In this document: positions 20,620 through 34,274 of the stretch, one piece after another
Position numbering within the stretch: the stretch's first letter is position 1
Layout of the letters: each line of letters starts with the position of its first letter
Source of the DNA: Malurus cyaneus samueli
Lineage: Eukaryota > Chordata > Aves > Passeriformes > Maluridae
Length of the DNA: 64,000 nt
Assembly (NCBI GenBank): GCA_009741485.1
Contig: CM019214.1
Span: 22,652,267-22,716,266 of the forward strand
Direction: 5' to 3'
The notes under the pieces: generated by a model
The model's input: the letters and a program-made list of their open reading frames with translations, nothing else
Database searches by the model: none
Told to the model about the DNA's origin: nothing
Made by a program: the position numbers and the translations under genes

Positions 20620-23600
20620 CTTTCTACCCGAGTAACTCTACTCCCATTTTTACCCGAGTTGCTCTATTTTCAGTTCTACCCGAGTTACTATACTCCCATT
20701 TCTACCCGATTTACTCTGCTCCCATTTTTACCCGAATTACTCTACTCCCATTTTTACCTGAGAAACTCTACTCCAGTTTCTACCTGAGTTACTCTTTCCT
20801 GCTTTCTACCCGAGTAAGTCTACTCCCATTTTACCCGAGTAACTCTATTCCCATTTTTACTTCGATTTCTTCCCCAGTTACTATTTAGGGCTTTCTGCTG
20901 GAGTGGCTCTACTCCCATTTTTACTTGAGTTACTCTACTCCCATTTCTACCAGAGTCACTCTACTCTGCATTCTACCCAAGTTACTCTACTCTGCTTTCT
21001 ACTCGAGTTTCTCTACTAAGATTTCTACCCGAATTACTCTCCTCTGCTTTATACCCGAATACTCTACTTTGCCTTCTACCCAAGTTACTCTACTCTGATT
21101 TCTACTTGAGTTACTCTACTCCAATTTTTACCCGAGTTACTCTACTCCTGCTTTCTACCCGAGTTACTCTACTCTGATTTCTACCCGAGTAACTCTACTC
21201 CCATTTTTACCCGAGTTACTCTCGTCTCATTTCTACCCAAGTTACTTCACTCGGATTTCTACCTGAGTTACTCTCTTCCTATTTTTACTCGAGTAACTGT
21301 ACTCCGATTTTTACCCGAGTTACTCTACTCCCATTTTTACCTGACTTACTCTACTCCCACTTTTACCTGAGTTACTCTACTCTGATTTTTGATGTGAAAT
21401 ACAATTGATCACAGGGCAGTCTGCAACAACAAAGGCTCGGTCACATTGTTCTGGTACACAGACTTCTTGCTCTATTTGCGAATTAAAACATATAGTGACC
21501 AGATTCATCTTAATAATAAGGTGCTATTATGTATAACGAGTACTTTCAAGTTCTGACCTAGATCTGGTACTCAGCTTTAATATTTAAGGAAGCAGTGGGT
21601 AAGCCTTTTTTAAATCTTGAAATCATTAAGATCTTTGAAATCATTGAGAAATGCCTCTGTTCATGTTAGTAACAATAAAATTATTTTAATTGTATTTTGT
21701 TTCTGTTGTTTAATTTGATAGTATCAGGAAAGTTACATGTGGCACAATGTAAACTGGGAAAATTCACAGGCGTGTCCAATTTCATATCTGTGAAGGCAGC
21801 TGTAGTAAGAAACTGTCTTTACACTAAAACACACGTTTGGCACTCATATTTCTCAATACTTCTCACAACTAGATCTAAAACATCACTTGAGAGAACACTG
21901 TGAATGGATACATTTTTGACAATGGCTACAAATTTATAAAGAGAATAAAAAACACTGATGAGCTAACATCTTTCTTTTTCTATGACTATTCAAAAATGCA
22001 TAAATGTGGAGACAGTGGAAAAGATGTATCTATCAATATTCTAATTGATATCTTTAGCACATATCTTCAATAGAGTGACTGGCCACTCAGTTGACCTGCT
22101 CTAAATTTTGTTCTGCCCTGATCTATACAAACATACTCTAAAAATACAGTGTGTAGCCATCACAGTCTCAGCCTTTTAAATGACAGGCAGTTGGGATATC
22201 CTCAGACCTGTGAATGGAGTCTTGTCTTCTACCTAAGCCGCCTCCTCGACAGATTATTTTTTCTATGGAAGTATATCACTACATCTGGCAACACCTTGCA
22301 CTTCCTTAGCACTCTCTATGTAAAGATCACCAAATAGCACCCAAGGGCAAGGAATCACCACAATCCACATGGACAGATGCAGTGCAGGTCACAGTCAGCA
22401 GAAGAACAGTTAATGCTTCCAGGGGAGTACAGTGGTATTCACCTCATCGCCCAACAACTCAGGAGACAATGGAACAAAAATATGGAATATCCCCTGTAGC
22501 TGCAGGCAGCTCTGGTCACCCCAGCACTGGTGCGGTCTTGCTGGGCAAGGTAAGGAGAAGGGACAGTGCCCCAAGGGAAAGACTTTTTCCCGTGCTTTCC
22601 TGGGTCTGGCCCAAGAAAGCAAGGGGACAGTTATTTCAGTATGACAGGTTTTGGCCACACTACGTCCTTGGCTACTTAGGAGATCATATTGTTGCACCTC
22701 CCATCCTCAGAACTCCTGGAGCCACTGCAAGCATTCCCTGCCTCCATCTGTGTTCTTGGGATGCAATGATAGTACAAAGGTGAACAAAAAATGTAGTTTA
22801 AAGAGCTTATTTGGCACAAGAAATCACATGAGACTGTACATTACCCAGGTTGGAGTGGAGAACCTCATCATGAATTTTTTCTATCTGTTGCAGTGCAAGT
22901 TCCTTATCTAGTGGGCTACCTGAGAGATGTTGGTCTGCCTCACTACCCACAAAACTGGTGCTGCCCTCCTGCTGCCCCATGCTTTGAGCACCTCCCTTAC
23001 CACAGAAAGTGAAGCCTTCCTTCATACCACTCATCTCTGCAGTGGCAGATGACAATCACGAGATGATGCACGTGTACATGCAATGCACATGCTACACATG
23101 TATCATTGAATACACTTGCCCCACAGAGCAAACCAAGACCCAAAACTTATTTTGGGTAGTGTTATGAAGAGTAAATAGTTCTTGTTAAATGTGTGGCATG
23201 CACATTTTTCTGCTTCCCTTTCTTCACTATACTCAGATAGGGCAAAATGACTTTCAGTGAGCTCAAATTTGCCTCTACAACTTGTGTTTTGCATTCTTTG
23301 AGTTCAGACACCCTGTCTCAACTGCCCCCTCCCTTCCCTGAACTACGTGCCAGCTTGTCTGTCTTATCTCCCTGACTAAGGCTTCCCAGTTGCTTCTGCA
23401 ATCCTTGCTTCTGATTATCCAGCACCTGGTTTTGTGCTGCTTCTGGTAACTTTCCACTCTTTTAAACCACAGTCCTCACACACAACCTGGAAAAACTGGT
23501 TTGTGTAAACTTTAGGTAACCCTTTGTGCCAAGCCTGTTTCTAACTCAGTAGTGGAACATGATGGCTTAATGATCAGGGATTGTTGCCAGCAGAGAAGTT

Positions 23601-26600
23601 AAAGAACATTTAGGGAGGGGAGAAGAGGAGAGAGGGGAATTCAGACTCAGTTACATTTGGCTGCAAACTTTCTATAAAATTTATGTTAAGATTCATGTCA
23701 TACATTTATGGGGAGCTATTTCCAAGGAAGTGCACCAAGTGTGTTAGCATGTCATTGCGAATTAGAAAGCTTTTCTTTGGCTGGAGATTGAGTTGTTTGA
23801 AAGACCGACGAGTGATGGCTCATCATAAGCTTGAGCACTGAATCATCATTAATTTGTTATCAGGAATAAAGTTTGCACTCACAGGAGAGAGACTGCAATA
23901 AGTCTGCATAAACTATGTGTGGAATGGTATCTGGAGGCCGAATCTTGCTGTAGTTTCACACAGCAGGAGTGTGTGAAGCACAAGTGTAGTGGGCCCCTAT
24001 TTCTACTCAGTAGAAACACCAAATTTGAGTCAACACTAAAAATCCAGCAGAATTGTTTCTGTTTTTTCAGGTCATATGTTTGTCCTGGTCGGAGACCCCT
24101 CATTTGCCACAGACTGCATCTTTGTACAGGCGAGCTGAACCCCCTCAGCCCTTGATTGTGACAAAGCAGCCTCACACAAACCAGTCCTTCTGCTCATAGG
24201 AAGCCAAGCACTCATAAGGAAACACAGCTAGAGGTTCACAGGATGTCGGTAAAGGGATGTCTGCGTGGGATGTAAACTACAAAGAGCTACAAACACGCTG
24301 AGATCAAGACAGGAAGCATCTGTGGGGGTCACTGAGGAGCCACGGAGAACTCAATCCATTCGACATTTTCTGAATCATGACATTTTTAAATGAAGTATAG
24401 GGCTAGTTTTTCTCTAAAAATATTTTACTTCTCTTTCATTTTATGCTTCTGTCACTGGTACTGCAACTGGTCAAATTAGATCCTATGTCAAACCAACGGT
24501 CTTCAAAGCTAACGAAAAAAAGAAAAAGCAATTGGAATCTAAAGGGTAGCCTCTTAAACACATGAAATCTGAGTGCTTGCAGTCTCTTGAGAGGCAAAAG
24601 GCCTGGCTAGGAGAACGCAGGTTTCAGATTCATGGAGGGAGTGTGATTTAGAGGAAGTCTAGCAGTTATGCAAATAAACCTCTCTGAAGTTCTCCAAGAG
24701 GTTTCAAATTGGACACAAAAATAAGTGAAACCACACATTCCTTTAGCCCTTCAGTTTTTTACCTTTAGACCCTTAACCTTTCTAGCTGAGACCTTTTCAA
24801 CAGGCTGCACTTTTATATCGCTTTTCTTCCCCATTCTGTCTGATTTTAATCAAGCTGTGAGAGCAGTCATGGCTAAGCACCAACGGAACTCATCATCCAC
24901 CACCCAACTTCTCAGCTGTGAGTGAAAACCATTCTGAAGAAATGAAAAAAGACTGCAATAAACAGTAAATCCCTAGTAACCTTTACAAGAAATTCAGAGA
25001 AGGCACCAGAAAATGTATTGCACGGAATGAACCTAAGCTGATGTCAAGACGATCAAGTGCATTTTTTTCCATTTCTCACTTCCGTGATTCTGTAGCACAT
25101 GAGATCACCTTCCTTTTCTTAAATGATATAAACTTCTGTCTTGGGTATTGTTTCCACAAGCTGCAAAAACTGCATGTTTCTCAGCACTGATCTTAAGTTA
25201 ACCCTGCACTGCAAGTGTATCCTAGATTTGCTCAGCTTCTCCCATCTTTTATTTTGTTATTAGAACTATGTCCGAAATGGATTTTTTCCTCTGATATAGT
25301 GCAACATTCATTATTTGGCAAAGACATTGTTAAACCAGCAGGACTGTGCTGGTTTATAGGAAATAGGAAATAGGAAAAATAGATTAAGAGGTCAATGGGT
25401 AAGATGGATCCTGTCAGAAGACCTCTTAAAAGAAGCTATCAAGCAAGGCCAGAAAGAATAAGTTTTCCCTCTAAAAAATAAAAAAGCTGTCTTTAAAAAA
25501 AAGGCAGTTAGAAATCAACAGCAATGGTACAGAAACAACAATAGCATTTATAAGGGATGTACCATACTGTTCTGAGTCTGTGACAGCCATCCAACTTGAT
25601 AAAAGTTTCATTCAAACAAGAGTCTCTTTGTATTAAGACTCGCCGAGCAAAAAGTGTGCAGAAGGGAGCCCAAAGTGGTTTTGCTATGAGTACATAGAAA
25701 AAGTGGGAGTATCTTTCACTTGGCTGGTTCCAGTAGAACTGAGAATTGTATATCTTACCTAAGTAAGTGGGAGTGAAGTAAAAACAGCATTAGCTGATCC
25801 CAAAACATTCATTAGCTGGTATTTATAGACGACATCTGTACCAAGAGTGTAAGGCAGCACAGACACAGAGTGCAGACACTGAGTTCAGGGCGTAGCAGAA
25901 GAGCAACAACTGCAGCCTGGCTAAAGCTTATCATAACCAAAAACAGTTTGGAAGGGTGGTCATATTCAGTCTGGAAATTAAAATCAGCCAAATAAAAGTG
26001 GTGCTGAATGACACACTGCTCCTGTAAGCTAATAGTTTTTGTTTTGTTGCTGTTTTGACTTTGTAGGGGGCTGCTTTGACAGTAGACATCAGTAAATGCA
26101 GTTTCAGCACCTGACCTATGTCAGCTGTGAATCTGAGGTGTAACACAAAGGGATGGGCTGCCCAGCAAGAAGCATCTTGCAATACAGAACACAAGAACAC
26201 TTTCGGATCAAGATCAAAGGTAAAGCTTTAGCTTCAAATCAGAGGCTTACAGTTCACATAAAAGATCTATTGCAGAGCATTATTTACTTCTTCAGTTCTT
26301 CATTTATAACCTGCTATCCTTGGAAGTTCAGGTTCACACGATAAGCCTTTACAAGCAGATCTGATTATTAGGATACAAATATTGCCGTATTTAAAATACT
26401 CCTTCAAACAGTAGACTAGGAAAAATTCACAATTCAGTGTTTCTTGGCCTATTTCAGAGTCCAGCCTTGGCAAATCATGGCCCTTGCACCTAAAGTAACA
26501 CTTTCAACTCAGTTGTCAAATATCATCACGACCGCTAAGGGCTGTGTTGACACGAGAATGAATTGTACACCTGCTCCTTTCCACTGACTGCCCACTCATT

Positions 26601-28118
26601 GCTGGCCAGGCAGGCACGGACTGTGGACAGGCCAGATGCAGTTTGGGAGCCCCAGGTGCTGTCTGCTGTCAGTCACCTTCGTGCTCCATCATAAAACATT
26701 TGGCTTGTGCCAGGGGAACTCACAATCTGTTCAGTGCTACCACAGGTGGAGAATGAAAGAACGTTTACAAACAGCAGGATATAGATGGAGTATCTGAAAA
26801 TATGAGCTTGCACTAGAATAAAAATAGTAGTCATATCCCTTTCATGCATGACATAAAACCCAAAACAGAATGTACCTTTCAGAAGATTGTTTTGCTTTTA
26901 TGAAGGTACATTTTGGGTCTCTCAAAATGCTACACAATGACTGAAACTTTGCTGTTTCAGTGTTCTACCTCATTCACCGATATTATTAAACACCTTAAAA
27001 ACATGTTTACCAAACCTAATATTTATGATACGAGGTTCTATCTTAAAATTAAAGGCTTGCCATTCACACAGCTGCAGCTTTCAGGGAGCTCTTGTGCTGT
27101 GTTTCATTCATCAAGCTGCACGAGGCAGTCATTACTGAAATTGTCTGCTGGTGCTGCCCACACCGCGGCTCTTTGTGCACTGAGTCACCACTGCAAGCTG
27201 CAGCTCCCAGCAGGATTTCTCCACCCTACAGTAACCACGTACTTTGTTCCAGATTACCTTCTTTCCCTTTGAGTAGGCAGAATTAGTAAAGTGCAATTAG
27301 TGATAATGCCATTTATCCCCAGGGTCATATTTTTTCTTAAAGCATTTCTTCTTTTCAGTACCTCTGGTACTACACCCAGAAAAGCTGCTGGAATACTGGC
27401 GTGTAATAGTCACAGATGCCAGCAGAAAGATGCATCTCTGCTGTTGAAAGGAAGAATAGTGGCCCACGAGAATTTGATTCAACATGTAAAAATATTTCTG
27501 TGCAGTTATAATGCAATTTAGTCAAATTCCACTGCTCTCTTGTGAAAATATCTTCCTACTTTCTATCAGGAGGGAACAATTATTCTGCACCTTTGTCTTT
27601 CTCTACCAGTGTTGGAAGATAATGCCAGAGGTAAACAGACAATGCATTGTCCTTATTAAAAAAACTATCTATTTGCAAGCATTCATTCTAAAAACCTGGG
27701 TGTTGGAAAGAGCAGACTACCTGTCTGCTGTTTTTCAGGTTTTGCCTTTTTTCCTGCTCCAGTTCCTGGTTAGATACCATCTCTCTCCCTTTTCCATTTA
27801 CTCCAGGTATAAACAAAGTGGATAGGTGTTTTTATTGAGCAAATAATTCCTAACACCTCAAATAAATGGGAGGGTGATTTTTCCTACTTTTCCTCATGAG
27901 TGCAGCAGGGTAAATTACCTCTACATCCTTCATGTGAAGCCACATATCAGCTCTTTTATGGTAGTCTGACTCAGATTCAAAAAGCATATAGATTTATGTG
28001 GAGTTAATACGCATTGTGCCTCTTATTCCTGGCATCTGTCCTCACACAGATGCTTTTGGATATCATTCTTTTAACCCTGTGGGGAAATTACAGAAAATTA
28101 GCAATGGCTTTATATGAA

Positions 28119-28154
28119 AAGCCAGATACAAATATGACAAGCCAGATACAAATA
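28119..28154. repeat. Short direct repeat
   Basis: The 16-bp word AAGCCAGATACAAATA occurs at 28119-28134 and again at 28139-28154, a 20-bp period. It is a small local duplication. Confidence 0.85.
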
Positions 28155-31147
28155 ACTCAATGTGCTCAGTTGATCGATGTGTTTCCTTGGGCTTGTTCTT
28201 TTTTTTTTTCCTTCCATATTCTCTTTGCTACAAAAGCTGTATTTGAGAGACAGATTTGCTCGTGTGAAAAACTGAGCCCGAAGAACAGCAATCTATTCCC
28301 AGGTGGCAAAACACATCCGCCCCTCTGAGGCGGCTGGGACTGGCCCATGAATGGAACTGTATTTATCAGCAGATAAGGTTGAAATCCAGCCTGAGGTTTG
28401 CTCAAAACACGGCAAACTGAAAGCACAGCTCTCACAATCCCCACCAAACCTGGCACCGTCATGGGCGGGGCAGTGCTTTGTCTGCTGTTGGTCTCTCAGG
28501 GTGCATTACCTGCAGAATTGCCTCAACTTCATCAGTTCTTTCACCTTCTCCTTTCTGTCAAATTGTCCACGGTTTGGTGCAGAATGAGCACGTTCAGCAA
28601 GGACAGGAGGTTTTTCCACTTTATCTCATGTTCCAAGGGTACGCACTGTTCTGTTCTTTAATCCTCTAAGGGAGGGCAGCAGTGCCTCGCTGTCAGAAGG
28701 GGAGTCACAGGAATGGAAGAATGAAGGAGGTTTCTTTCCAAGAGTCACATCCAAAAAAAGAATTACAGCTGTGCAGCATCCAGCTAAACCAAGGTGCTCC
28801 AAACCCCAAAAATTTTATTTCATCATGGAGGAGAAAGCGGACTGTAACTTTGAGAAACAAAACCCTTCAGTGCAATTAAAATTGGTGAGTCCTAGCCTGG
28901 CTGGGAATAGATGGGATGGGTTCTAAGAAGGTCTGTGGGCTGAAATTGTTCACTACAGTCTGATGAGTGCCAGCTGCTCACCCCAACTGGTGTGGGTGGT
29001 CCCCATCAGGTCACTTCTGTGAGGAAGAAGGTCTGGACAAGTCAGCTGTCCTCGGATGCAATCACACCTATTTACATCTTTCTACCAGCTCTCAGTTGTA
29101 GCAAGTGCTCCCAGTTTCATTTTTTCCAAGCCTATACCATCAGTCCTGTCTTTTTTTTTTTAGTCTGTCTTTGAACAGAGGAAAAAAAACCAACCCAAGC
29201 CTCCTTTCTGCCTTCCAGCATAAGTGAAAACACTTTACCCGCAATACAAATTCAAGAATAACCTCAAATACACTTTTAAGTTTAGGCAGCAATTTAAGTG
29301 AGCTTTGGCTACAGGCCAAGCTGAGAAGGGAGGGCAGGATTCCTCCATCTAACTGCAGACTAAGCAGGCACTGGTACCTGCATTAGTCACTCTGACTCCT
29401 TTTTATAGCAAAGAGGAACAAATATTTCCAGGGGAGTATTCATCTGACCTACTATTACACTGACCTATAATAGGTGGGATTAATCACACCCTTGAGATGT
29501 ACTGCTCTTCCTAGTTGCAGGGGGAGCCCAAGGCAATTAGCTCAGCTGCTTTGCAGACACCTAAGACATCCCAAAGGAGCCTCTGCTAGGGAATCAGGCC
29601 TCAGGTGCATGGACCTCAGATACCTGTCAGATATCCAAGGCTGCTGTGGTGTCACCTTCTTGTATTTTGTTTATACTTCCATGATGTGAATGTGTCTATC
29701 CAGCCTGTTCTAAATACTACTAATTCTGTGGTGCTTCCATACTGCTATTTTTGTGTCCCCCTACAGAGAAGGTTGCATTTATCCATAGGGGGAAATGTCA
29801 GATCCTTATTTACTCACACTTGTGATGCTCTGGTAGGTGTATATCCCTGGGAACCAAGAACAAAAGGTGACCAGAAAATGAAAAGCTAGTGTGATTATTG
29901 CTGATGTATCAGGTAACACAGCACAGGTGGTAGAGAGATGTCCCCTGGGTAACTTATGGCTGCCCCTGTAAATAAACCCTGAGGGAAAGACCCTCTGCAC
30001 CTAAAGGCTTCTAATTTCTGCCATTTGCACTGGGGGGCTCAAGAAAACAGATTGCCATTCCTGACATACCTTTCACTGTGTGTACCCTTAGGCCATGGCA
30101 GCCTAATGACTCCATAGTCAGCCACATCCCCCAAGCAGCACCTTTTTCTTAGGAGCAGGAGAGATAGAGGAAGACAAATTATACTTCCTACACAATCTTT
30201 GCAAGGAAAAACTTGTGGAGGTGATACTTGGGGAAGAGCTACTAGCCATAAGAATTGCAGGTAGAGGCTACTGTTCCTTGGTTTAATTCACTCAGAGGAA
30301 GATAGAGGGAGGAAAACTTAATAGCAGAGGCTGAGAAGAAGACGCAAGGGAATCAGCTTGTGGAGAAACTTTCAGTGTTGTGAGAAATACGCATTTCCAT
30401 AAATTCCAGCCCAGGAAGTTGGGAAACATCAGCTCAGAGCATCCTTAGATAGAGTTACTGCACTGTCCAAGGCATTGCCAAGCCCAGCACCACCAGACCC
30501 CCCTGCTCCTTTTTTGGGGGACGCGTTTCTGGTTGCGCTTATTCACAACAACACTGAGAGACCCCATTGGGATAGATCTGTGTCCATCTGTTCTATCATG
30601 TGTCCTGCACTCAGGAACACAGCAACTTCTGTACCACAAGAGCTGCTGCAAGGGAGAGTAACTTGGGCCAGAGAAAGCCCTGATTCCTGCTACCACAGCA
30701 GCTCCCTGTGTCCAGACACCCTTCTTTTGTCCCTCATCTGTCCTTGCTGGCTGCTGTAAACCTCCCTAGGGCATGGGGAATGGGAGGGCAGCAAGACCAA
30801 CGCAGCCTTTTATGAAAGAATGACCAGAGCAACTTGAAGAGATCACAACTCCTCAGGCACACCTGCAAAACTTTCAAGCCACCTTTCAACAAGCTGCATT
30901 GGAAAATATCTGATATTTCCATCAGCTTTTTCTCAGCATCTAGTTGTTGAACACTTTTGGTTTTAATTGATTATTTATTGCCATTCTACCAGCAATTTGA
31001 TTCTAACTCTTCTGGTTTTCAAGTTTTTCTTTCTGACAAAATTTCTCCCTCAATTTCTTTAGACATCTTTCTAGATTTACTCTCTAAATGAGTTTGATGT
31101 AAGGTACTTTTATCTGCTGGTTTAGAGTCAAATGAGTCAATGGTGGG

Positions 31148-31169
31148 TTTGTTTTTTTTTTTTCTTTCT
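31148..31169. repeat. T-rich run
   Basis: TTTG is followed by an uninterrupted run of about a dozen T, then CTTTCT. A second TTTTG-type run lies at 31527-31560. Both are low complexity only. Confidence 0.65.
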
Positions 31170-34100
31170 GAAAAATTCCAATTCAAGAGAACTAGATTTG
31201 GTTTTGTCTTTTAATGGAAGTCCTAGCATTCTGAGGAGTTCTACAAGAAGAGAAGATGTAATTGGTAGCAGTTGGGACTAAAAGTTCCTTGCAAATAACA
31301 TAATCCTAGACAGTTTTCCTCCTTCCAGGAATTAAAGGGAAAGCAAGATGCAGTCCTGATTTAATTTACAGAGATTTATTTCAGCTTATTTGAAATACCT
31401 TGAGTAACTTTCAGCATCTATATTTCTTCATCTCTACATGAAAAAGCCACTAATAACAGAGTTTGCCATCATCAGAATTTCCTGATGGAGTAAAAAACTT
31501 CCTTATGTGATGGCCCAGCTTTTCATGGGGTTTGTTTTGTTTTGTTGGGGTTTTTTTTTCTAGAATGTATTTGCCTGAACACTCTGAAGGAAGATGACAA
31601 AATTCTGTTTCTTAATAAACTCAGCTGCACTCAGAAACCCTGTCAGTGACAAGAGGATTGCAGAACAATGACCACAGTGGGGGTCATTTTCTTATTTTTA
31701 CTTGTTTTCTGCATTGACAAGTAAAGAGACTGGGTTGAGTAGACTGGATATCTGACAAGCAGGTTATATTTTAATAGACAGGGAGAGAAAATATAATTCA
31801 ACAATTATTTTATGAAATTGTCCTGCCTGCTACTTGTTGATTCACCAGAAGTTGTTGCAAGAGTATTCTGAAGTCACCAATGTCCTTGTAGCCTTAAAAA
31901 AATCTGGTCATCCAGGAACTCAGCTGTGGGGAGGCAACAGATAAATCAGTTCAGGGTACCCCTGTATTGAGACAATGTGAAAATTACACACACTATGACC
32001 CCTAGCACAGTTAGACACCGACACGGGATGTGCACTTAAAAACAGATGTTAGCTCTGAAATAATAACAACCATGTCCAACAAGAATCTTCCCAATTGCTG
32101 TGTGAGAAATGTGGCCTCCAGCAAATTAAAGGTTATACAGCATGACATGGATCTTATAAGGCTGTGTGCCCCCATGTTGGGAGGGTTCACACCCCGCTGC
32201 TTCTGAGCTGGGAGTGGAGAGGTGCAGACAGCGTGGCCACCCCACAGAGCTCTGTGTCCTCAGCCCACCCAGACACAGGACAGCACTATTGCAGTGTGGA
32301 GGCTCTCAGAATTTGGAAGAGACCTCTGCATCTTGAAGGGGAAATAAGCCAGGCTGAATATCTTCTTCTCTTTCTGACCAGCATGCACAGATATTGAATG
32401 GCTCCCCCGGCCCATCTATATCAGCTGGCGTGGTTATGAGTCTTTAGGTCATCAAAACTCCATCGTCAGGGCAAAGCTACTGCTCTGTCTCTGCTAATGG
32501 CAGAGACATTGTGCATCTCTTTTTAACTAATGGGGATTGCAGAAAAAAGTGTCAAATGCCAGGTTTGAAATGCCAGTGCCACCAGAAATTTCTGGACAGA
32601 TCACTGGTGTGGAAAGAGACAACCAATTTGAGAGACTGGGAATCTGGTGGGAATACTCATGGAGGGCCGAAAGTGTCAAGTAGTTTCTTGTGTTTACATT
32701 TTAAGAGGTCCTGATTTTAACAATATGCAATTCCCCAATATCTGATTTCCATGAACTTGTAAAAACTCTAGATTAAATACAATAAAATGACAGCAGTGGG
32801 AGATCACACTCTTAAAAGAACCCAGTCAATATTGCTGCATGTATCTTATCACAGAACAAATGAGGCTGTACTAACCTGGGTAACTCATGGACAATACTTC
32901 CGTGTGACAGAGAAATATACTGGGTTTTTTCTTCCCCTGAGCTAAAATAATAAAGTACCTGATATACAGCTGGGACAGATGTATACTCATTTTAGAGCTG
33001 AGAGAAGTGAGGTTGACAGATATGTCAGTGATGAAACTGGGGACATTGATTCTGACTGCACACTGACTTTCTAATCCCTCCTCCCAGTTCAAAAGGCAGC
33101 ATCCAATGTATGACTCTTTTGGAAGAGGAATGGGATCCTCATTACATCTTCCACACTGTTAGACCAGCACATAAACTGTAGCAGCAACACAGCTGCTCTG
33201 CAAGTATCTACCACTGCTGTTGGGGGCCTGGGGCACATCCTTCATCTGACTCCTAAAATACTGATAAACACACTATGACTGTTCAGTCACTAGCCCAAGA
33301 GAGTGTTTTGCAAATGGCCATGCCCACAGGTGTGGATCCTGCAGTCAGTTCTCCTTTCTCATCCAGCTGGATGCTGTGCCTGTACACACATCCCATGGAG
33401 AGAGTGGGAGGAGAAGGGATCCCTGTGTTGAGAGCCCAGCAGGTGCCACCTCCCAGCTGCATTTCTTCTCTTTCTTCTAGAAGCACTTTGTGGACAGCCT
33501 GTGTAGGCCTGCCTGGGTTGTCCTAGCCTGCAAAAAGGCTTCAGCCCCCCAGGAAGTGTGATCTGGACATACCAGGGACTGGATTTTAAAGTTGCTGCTT
33601 AAGTGCAGGACAATCCATTCCTGAGCACAGCACCACAACCATTTTTGGTTCAGAGGGCAAAGAGAATTAAAGGAACATATTTTCACCCTCCTAACCATCT
33701 TCTTAGGTCCAGCTGGTTGGCAACTGCAGTGCAGTTAGAGTGCCATGAGAATCTGGGGAACGAGGTGCACTCTGCACTGGCAGCTGAAGGGAGGGAAAGG
33801 CCTCAGAGCTCTTGCCTGGCCACTGGGGTTGAACATCAAAACAGATCTGCAAGAAAATTAATGGTATCTGCCCTGTGTTGATGGAGCCTTTTGGTCACTG
33901 TTCTGCTGCAGCAAAGAAGGTTGCTCATCCCTCTCAGGTTGAAGGAAATGGGAAAACTTGACAAAAACATGAAGACATGTGAAACAGAAACATGCTTAAG
34001 ATTTTCCAGTTGAGCAGTTCTGAGTAGTGTCTCTTTTGAATAGTTTGCTCAATGGTGTGAGATAGAAAAACAATTTTCCCTAATCATAGTAAAGTTTTGG

Positions 34101-34246
34101 CAAAATAAGATATTTCACTCACTTTTCCTAGAAAGGAAAAAAATAGCTGAAGGAAAATTACAAATTGGCAGAAGCATCCAAAGGAAAGGTCATACATCTG
34201 AATGTACTTACTGATACCATATTAAACAGTTAAGGTAAACTTTTTT

Positions 34247-34274
34247 GTTTGTTTGTTTGTTTGTTTGTTTGTTT
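34247..34274. repeat. (GTTT)7 microsatellite
   Basis: Seven uninterrupted GTTT units follow a run of T. The tract is probably length-polymorphic, and no gene is seen nearby. Confidence 0.95.

Larger units (their letters stand above)
19505..21390. repeat. 26-bp satellite array interspersed with degenerate TTAGGG tracts
   Basis: About sixty units of roughly 26 bp are arranged head to tail. A typical unit reads TTCTACCCGAG, TTACTCTACTC, then a variable CCAT, TGAT or TGCT. The array is broken by G-rich telomere-like tracts at about 19505-19514, 19809-19875, 20024-20073, 20244-20292 and 20545-20619, with a minimal remnant at 20884-20890. Most tracts are followed by GGGCTTTCTAC, which restarts the satellite. 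Units differ from each other by many substitutions, so the array is not recently homogenised. Frames of 108 and 176 codons at 20242-20888 are open only because three 26-bp units make 78 bp without stops in one frame; they are not genes. TTAGGG is the vertebrate telomere repeat, so the block is interstitial telomere-like or subtelomeric satellite. The 26-bp family is not one I recognise. A single N at 19747 sits inside it. Confidence 0.95.

Noticed and set aside
20242..20888. Open frames of 108 and 176 codons coding Y/S/P/F/L-rich repeats
   Set aside because: Three 26-bp satellite units form a 78-bp stop-free period; the repeats and the TTAGGG tracts explain the frames entirely.
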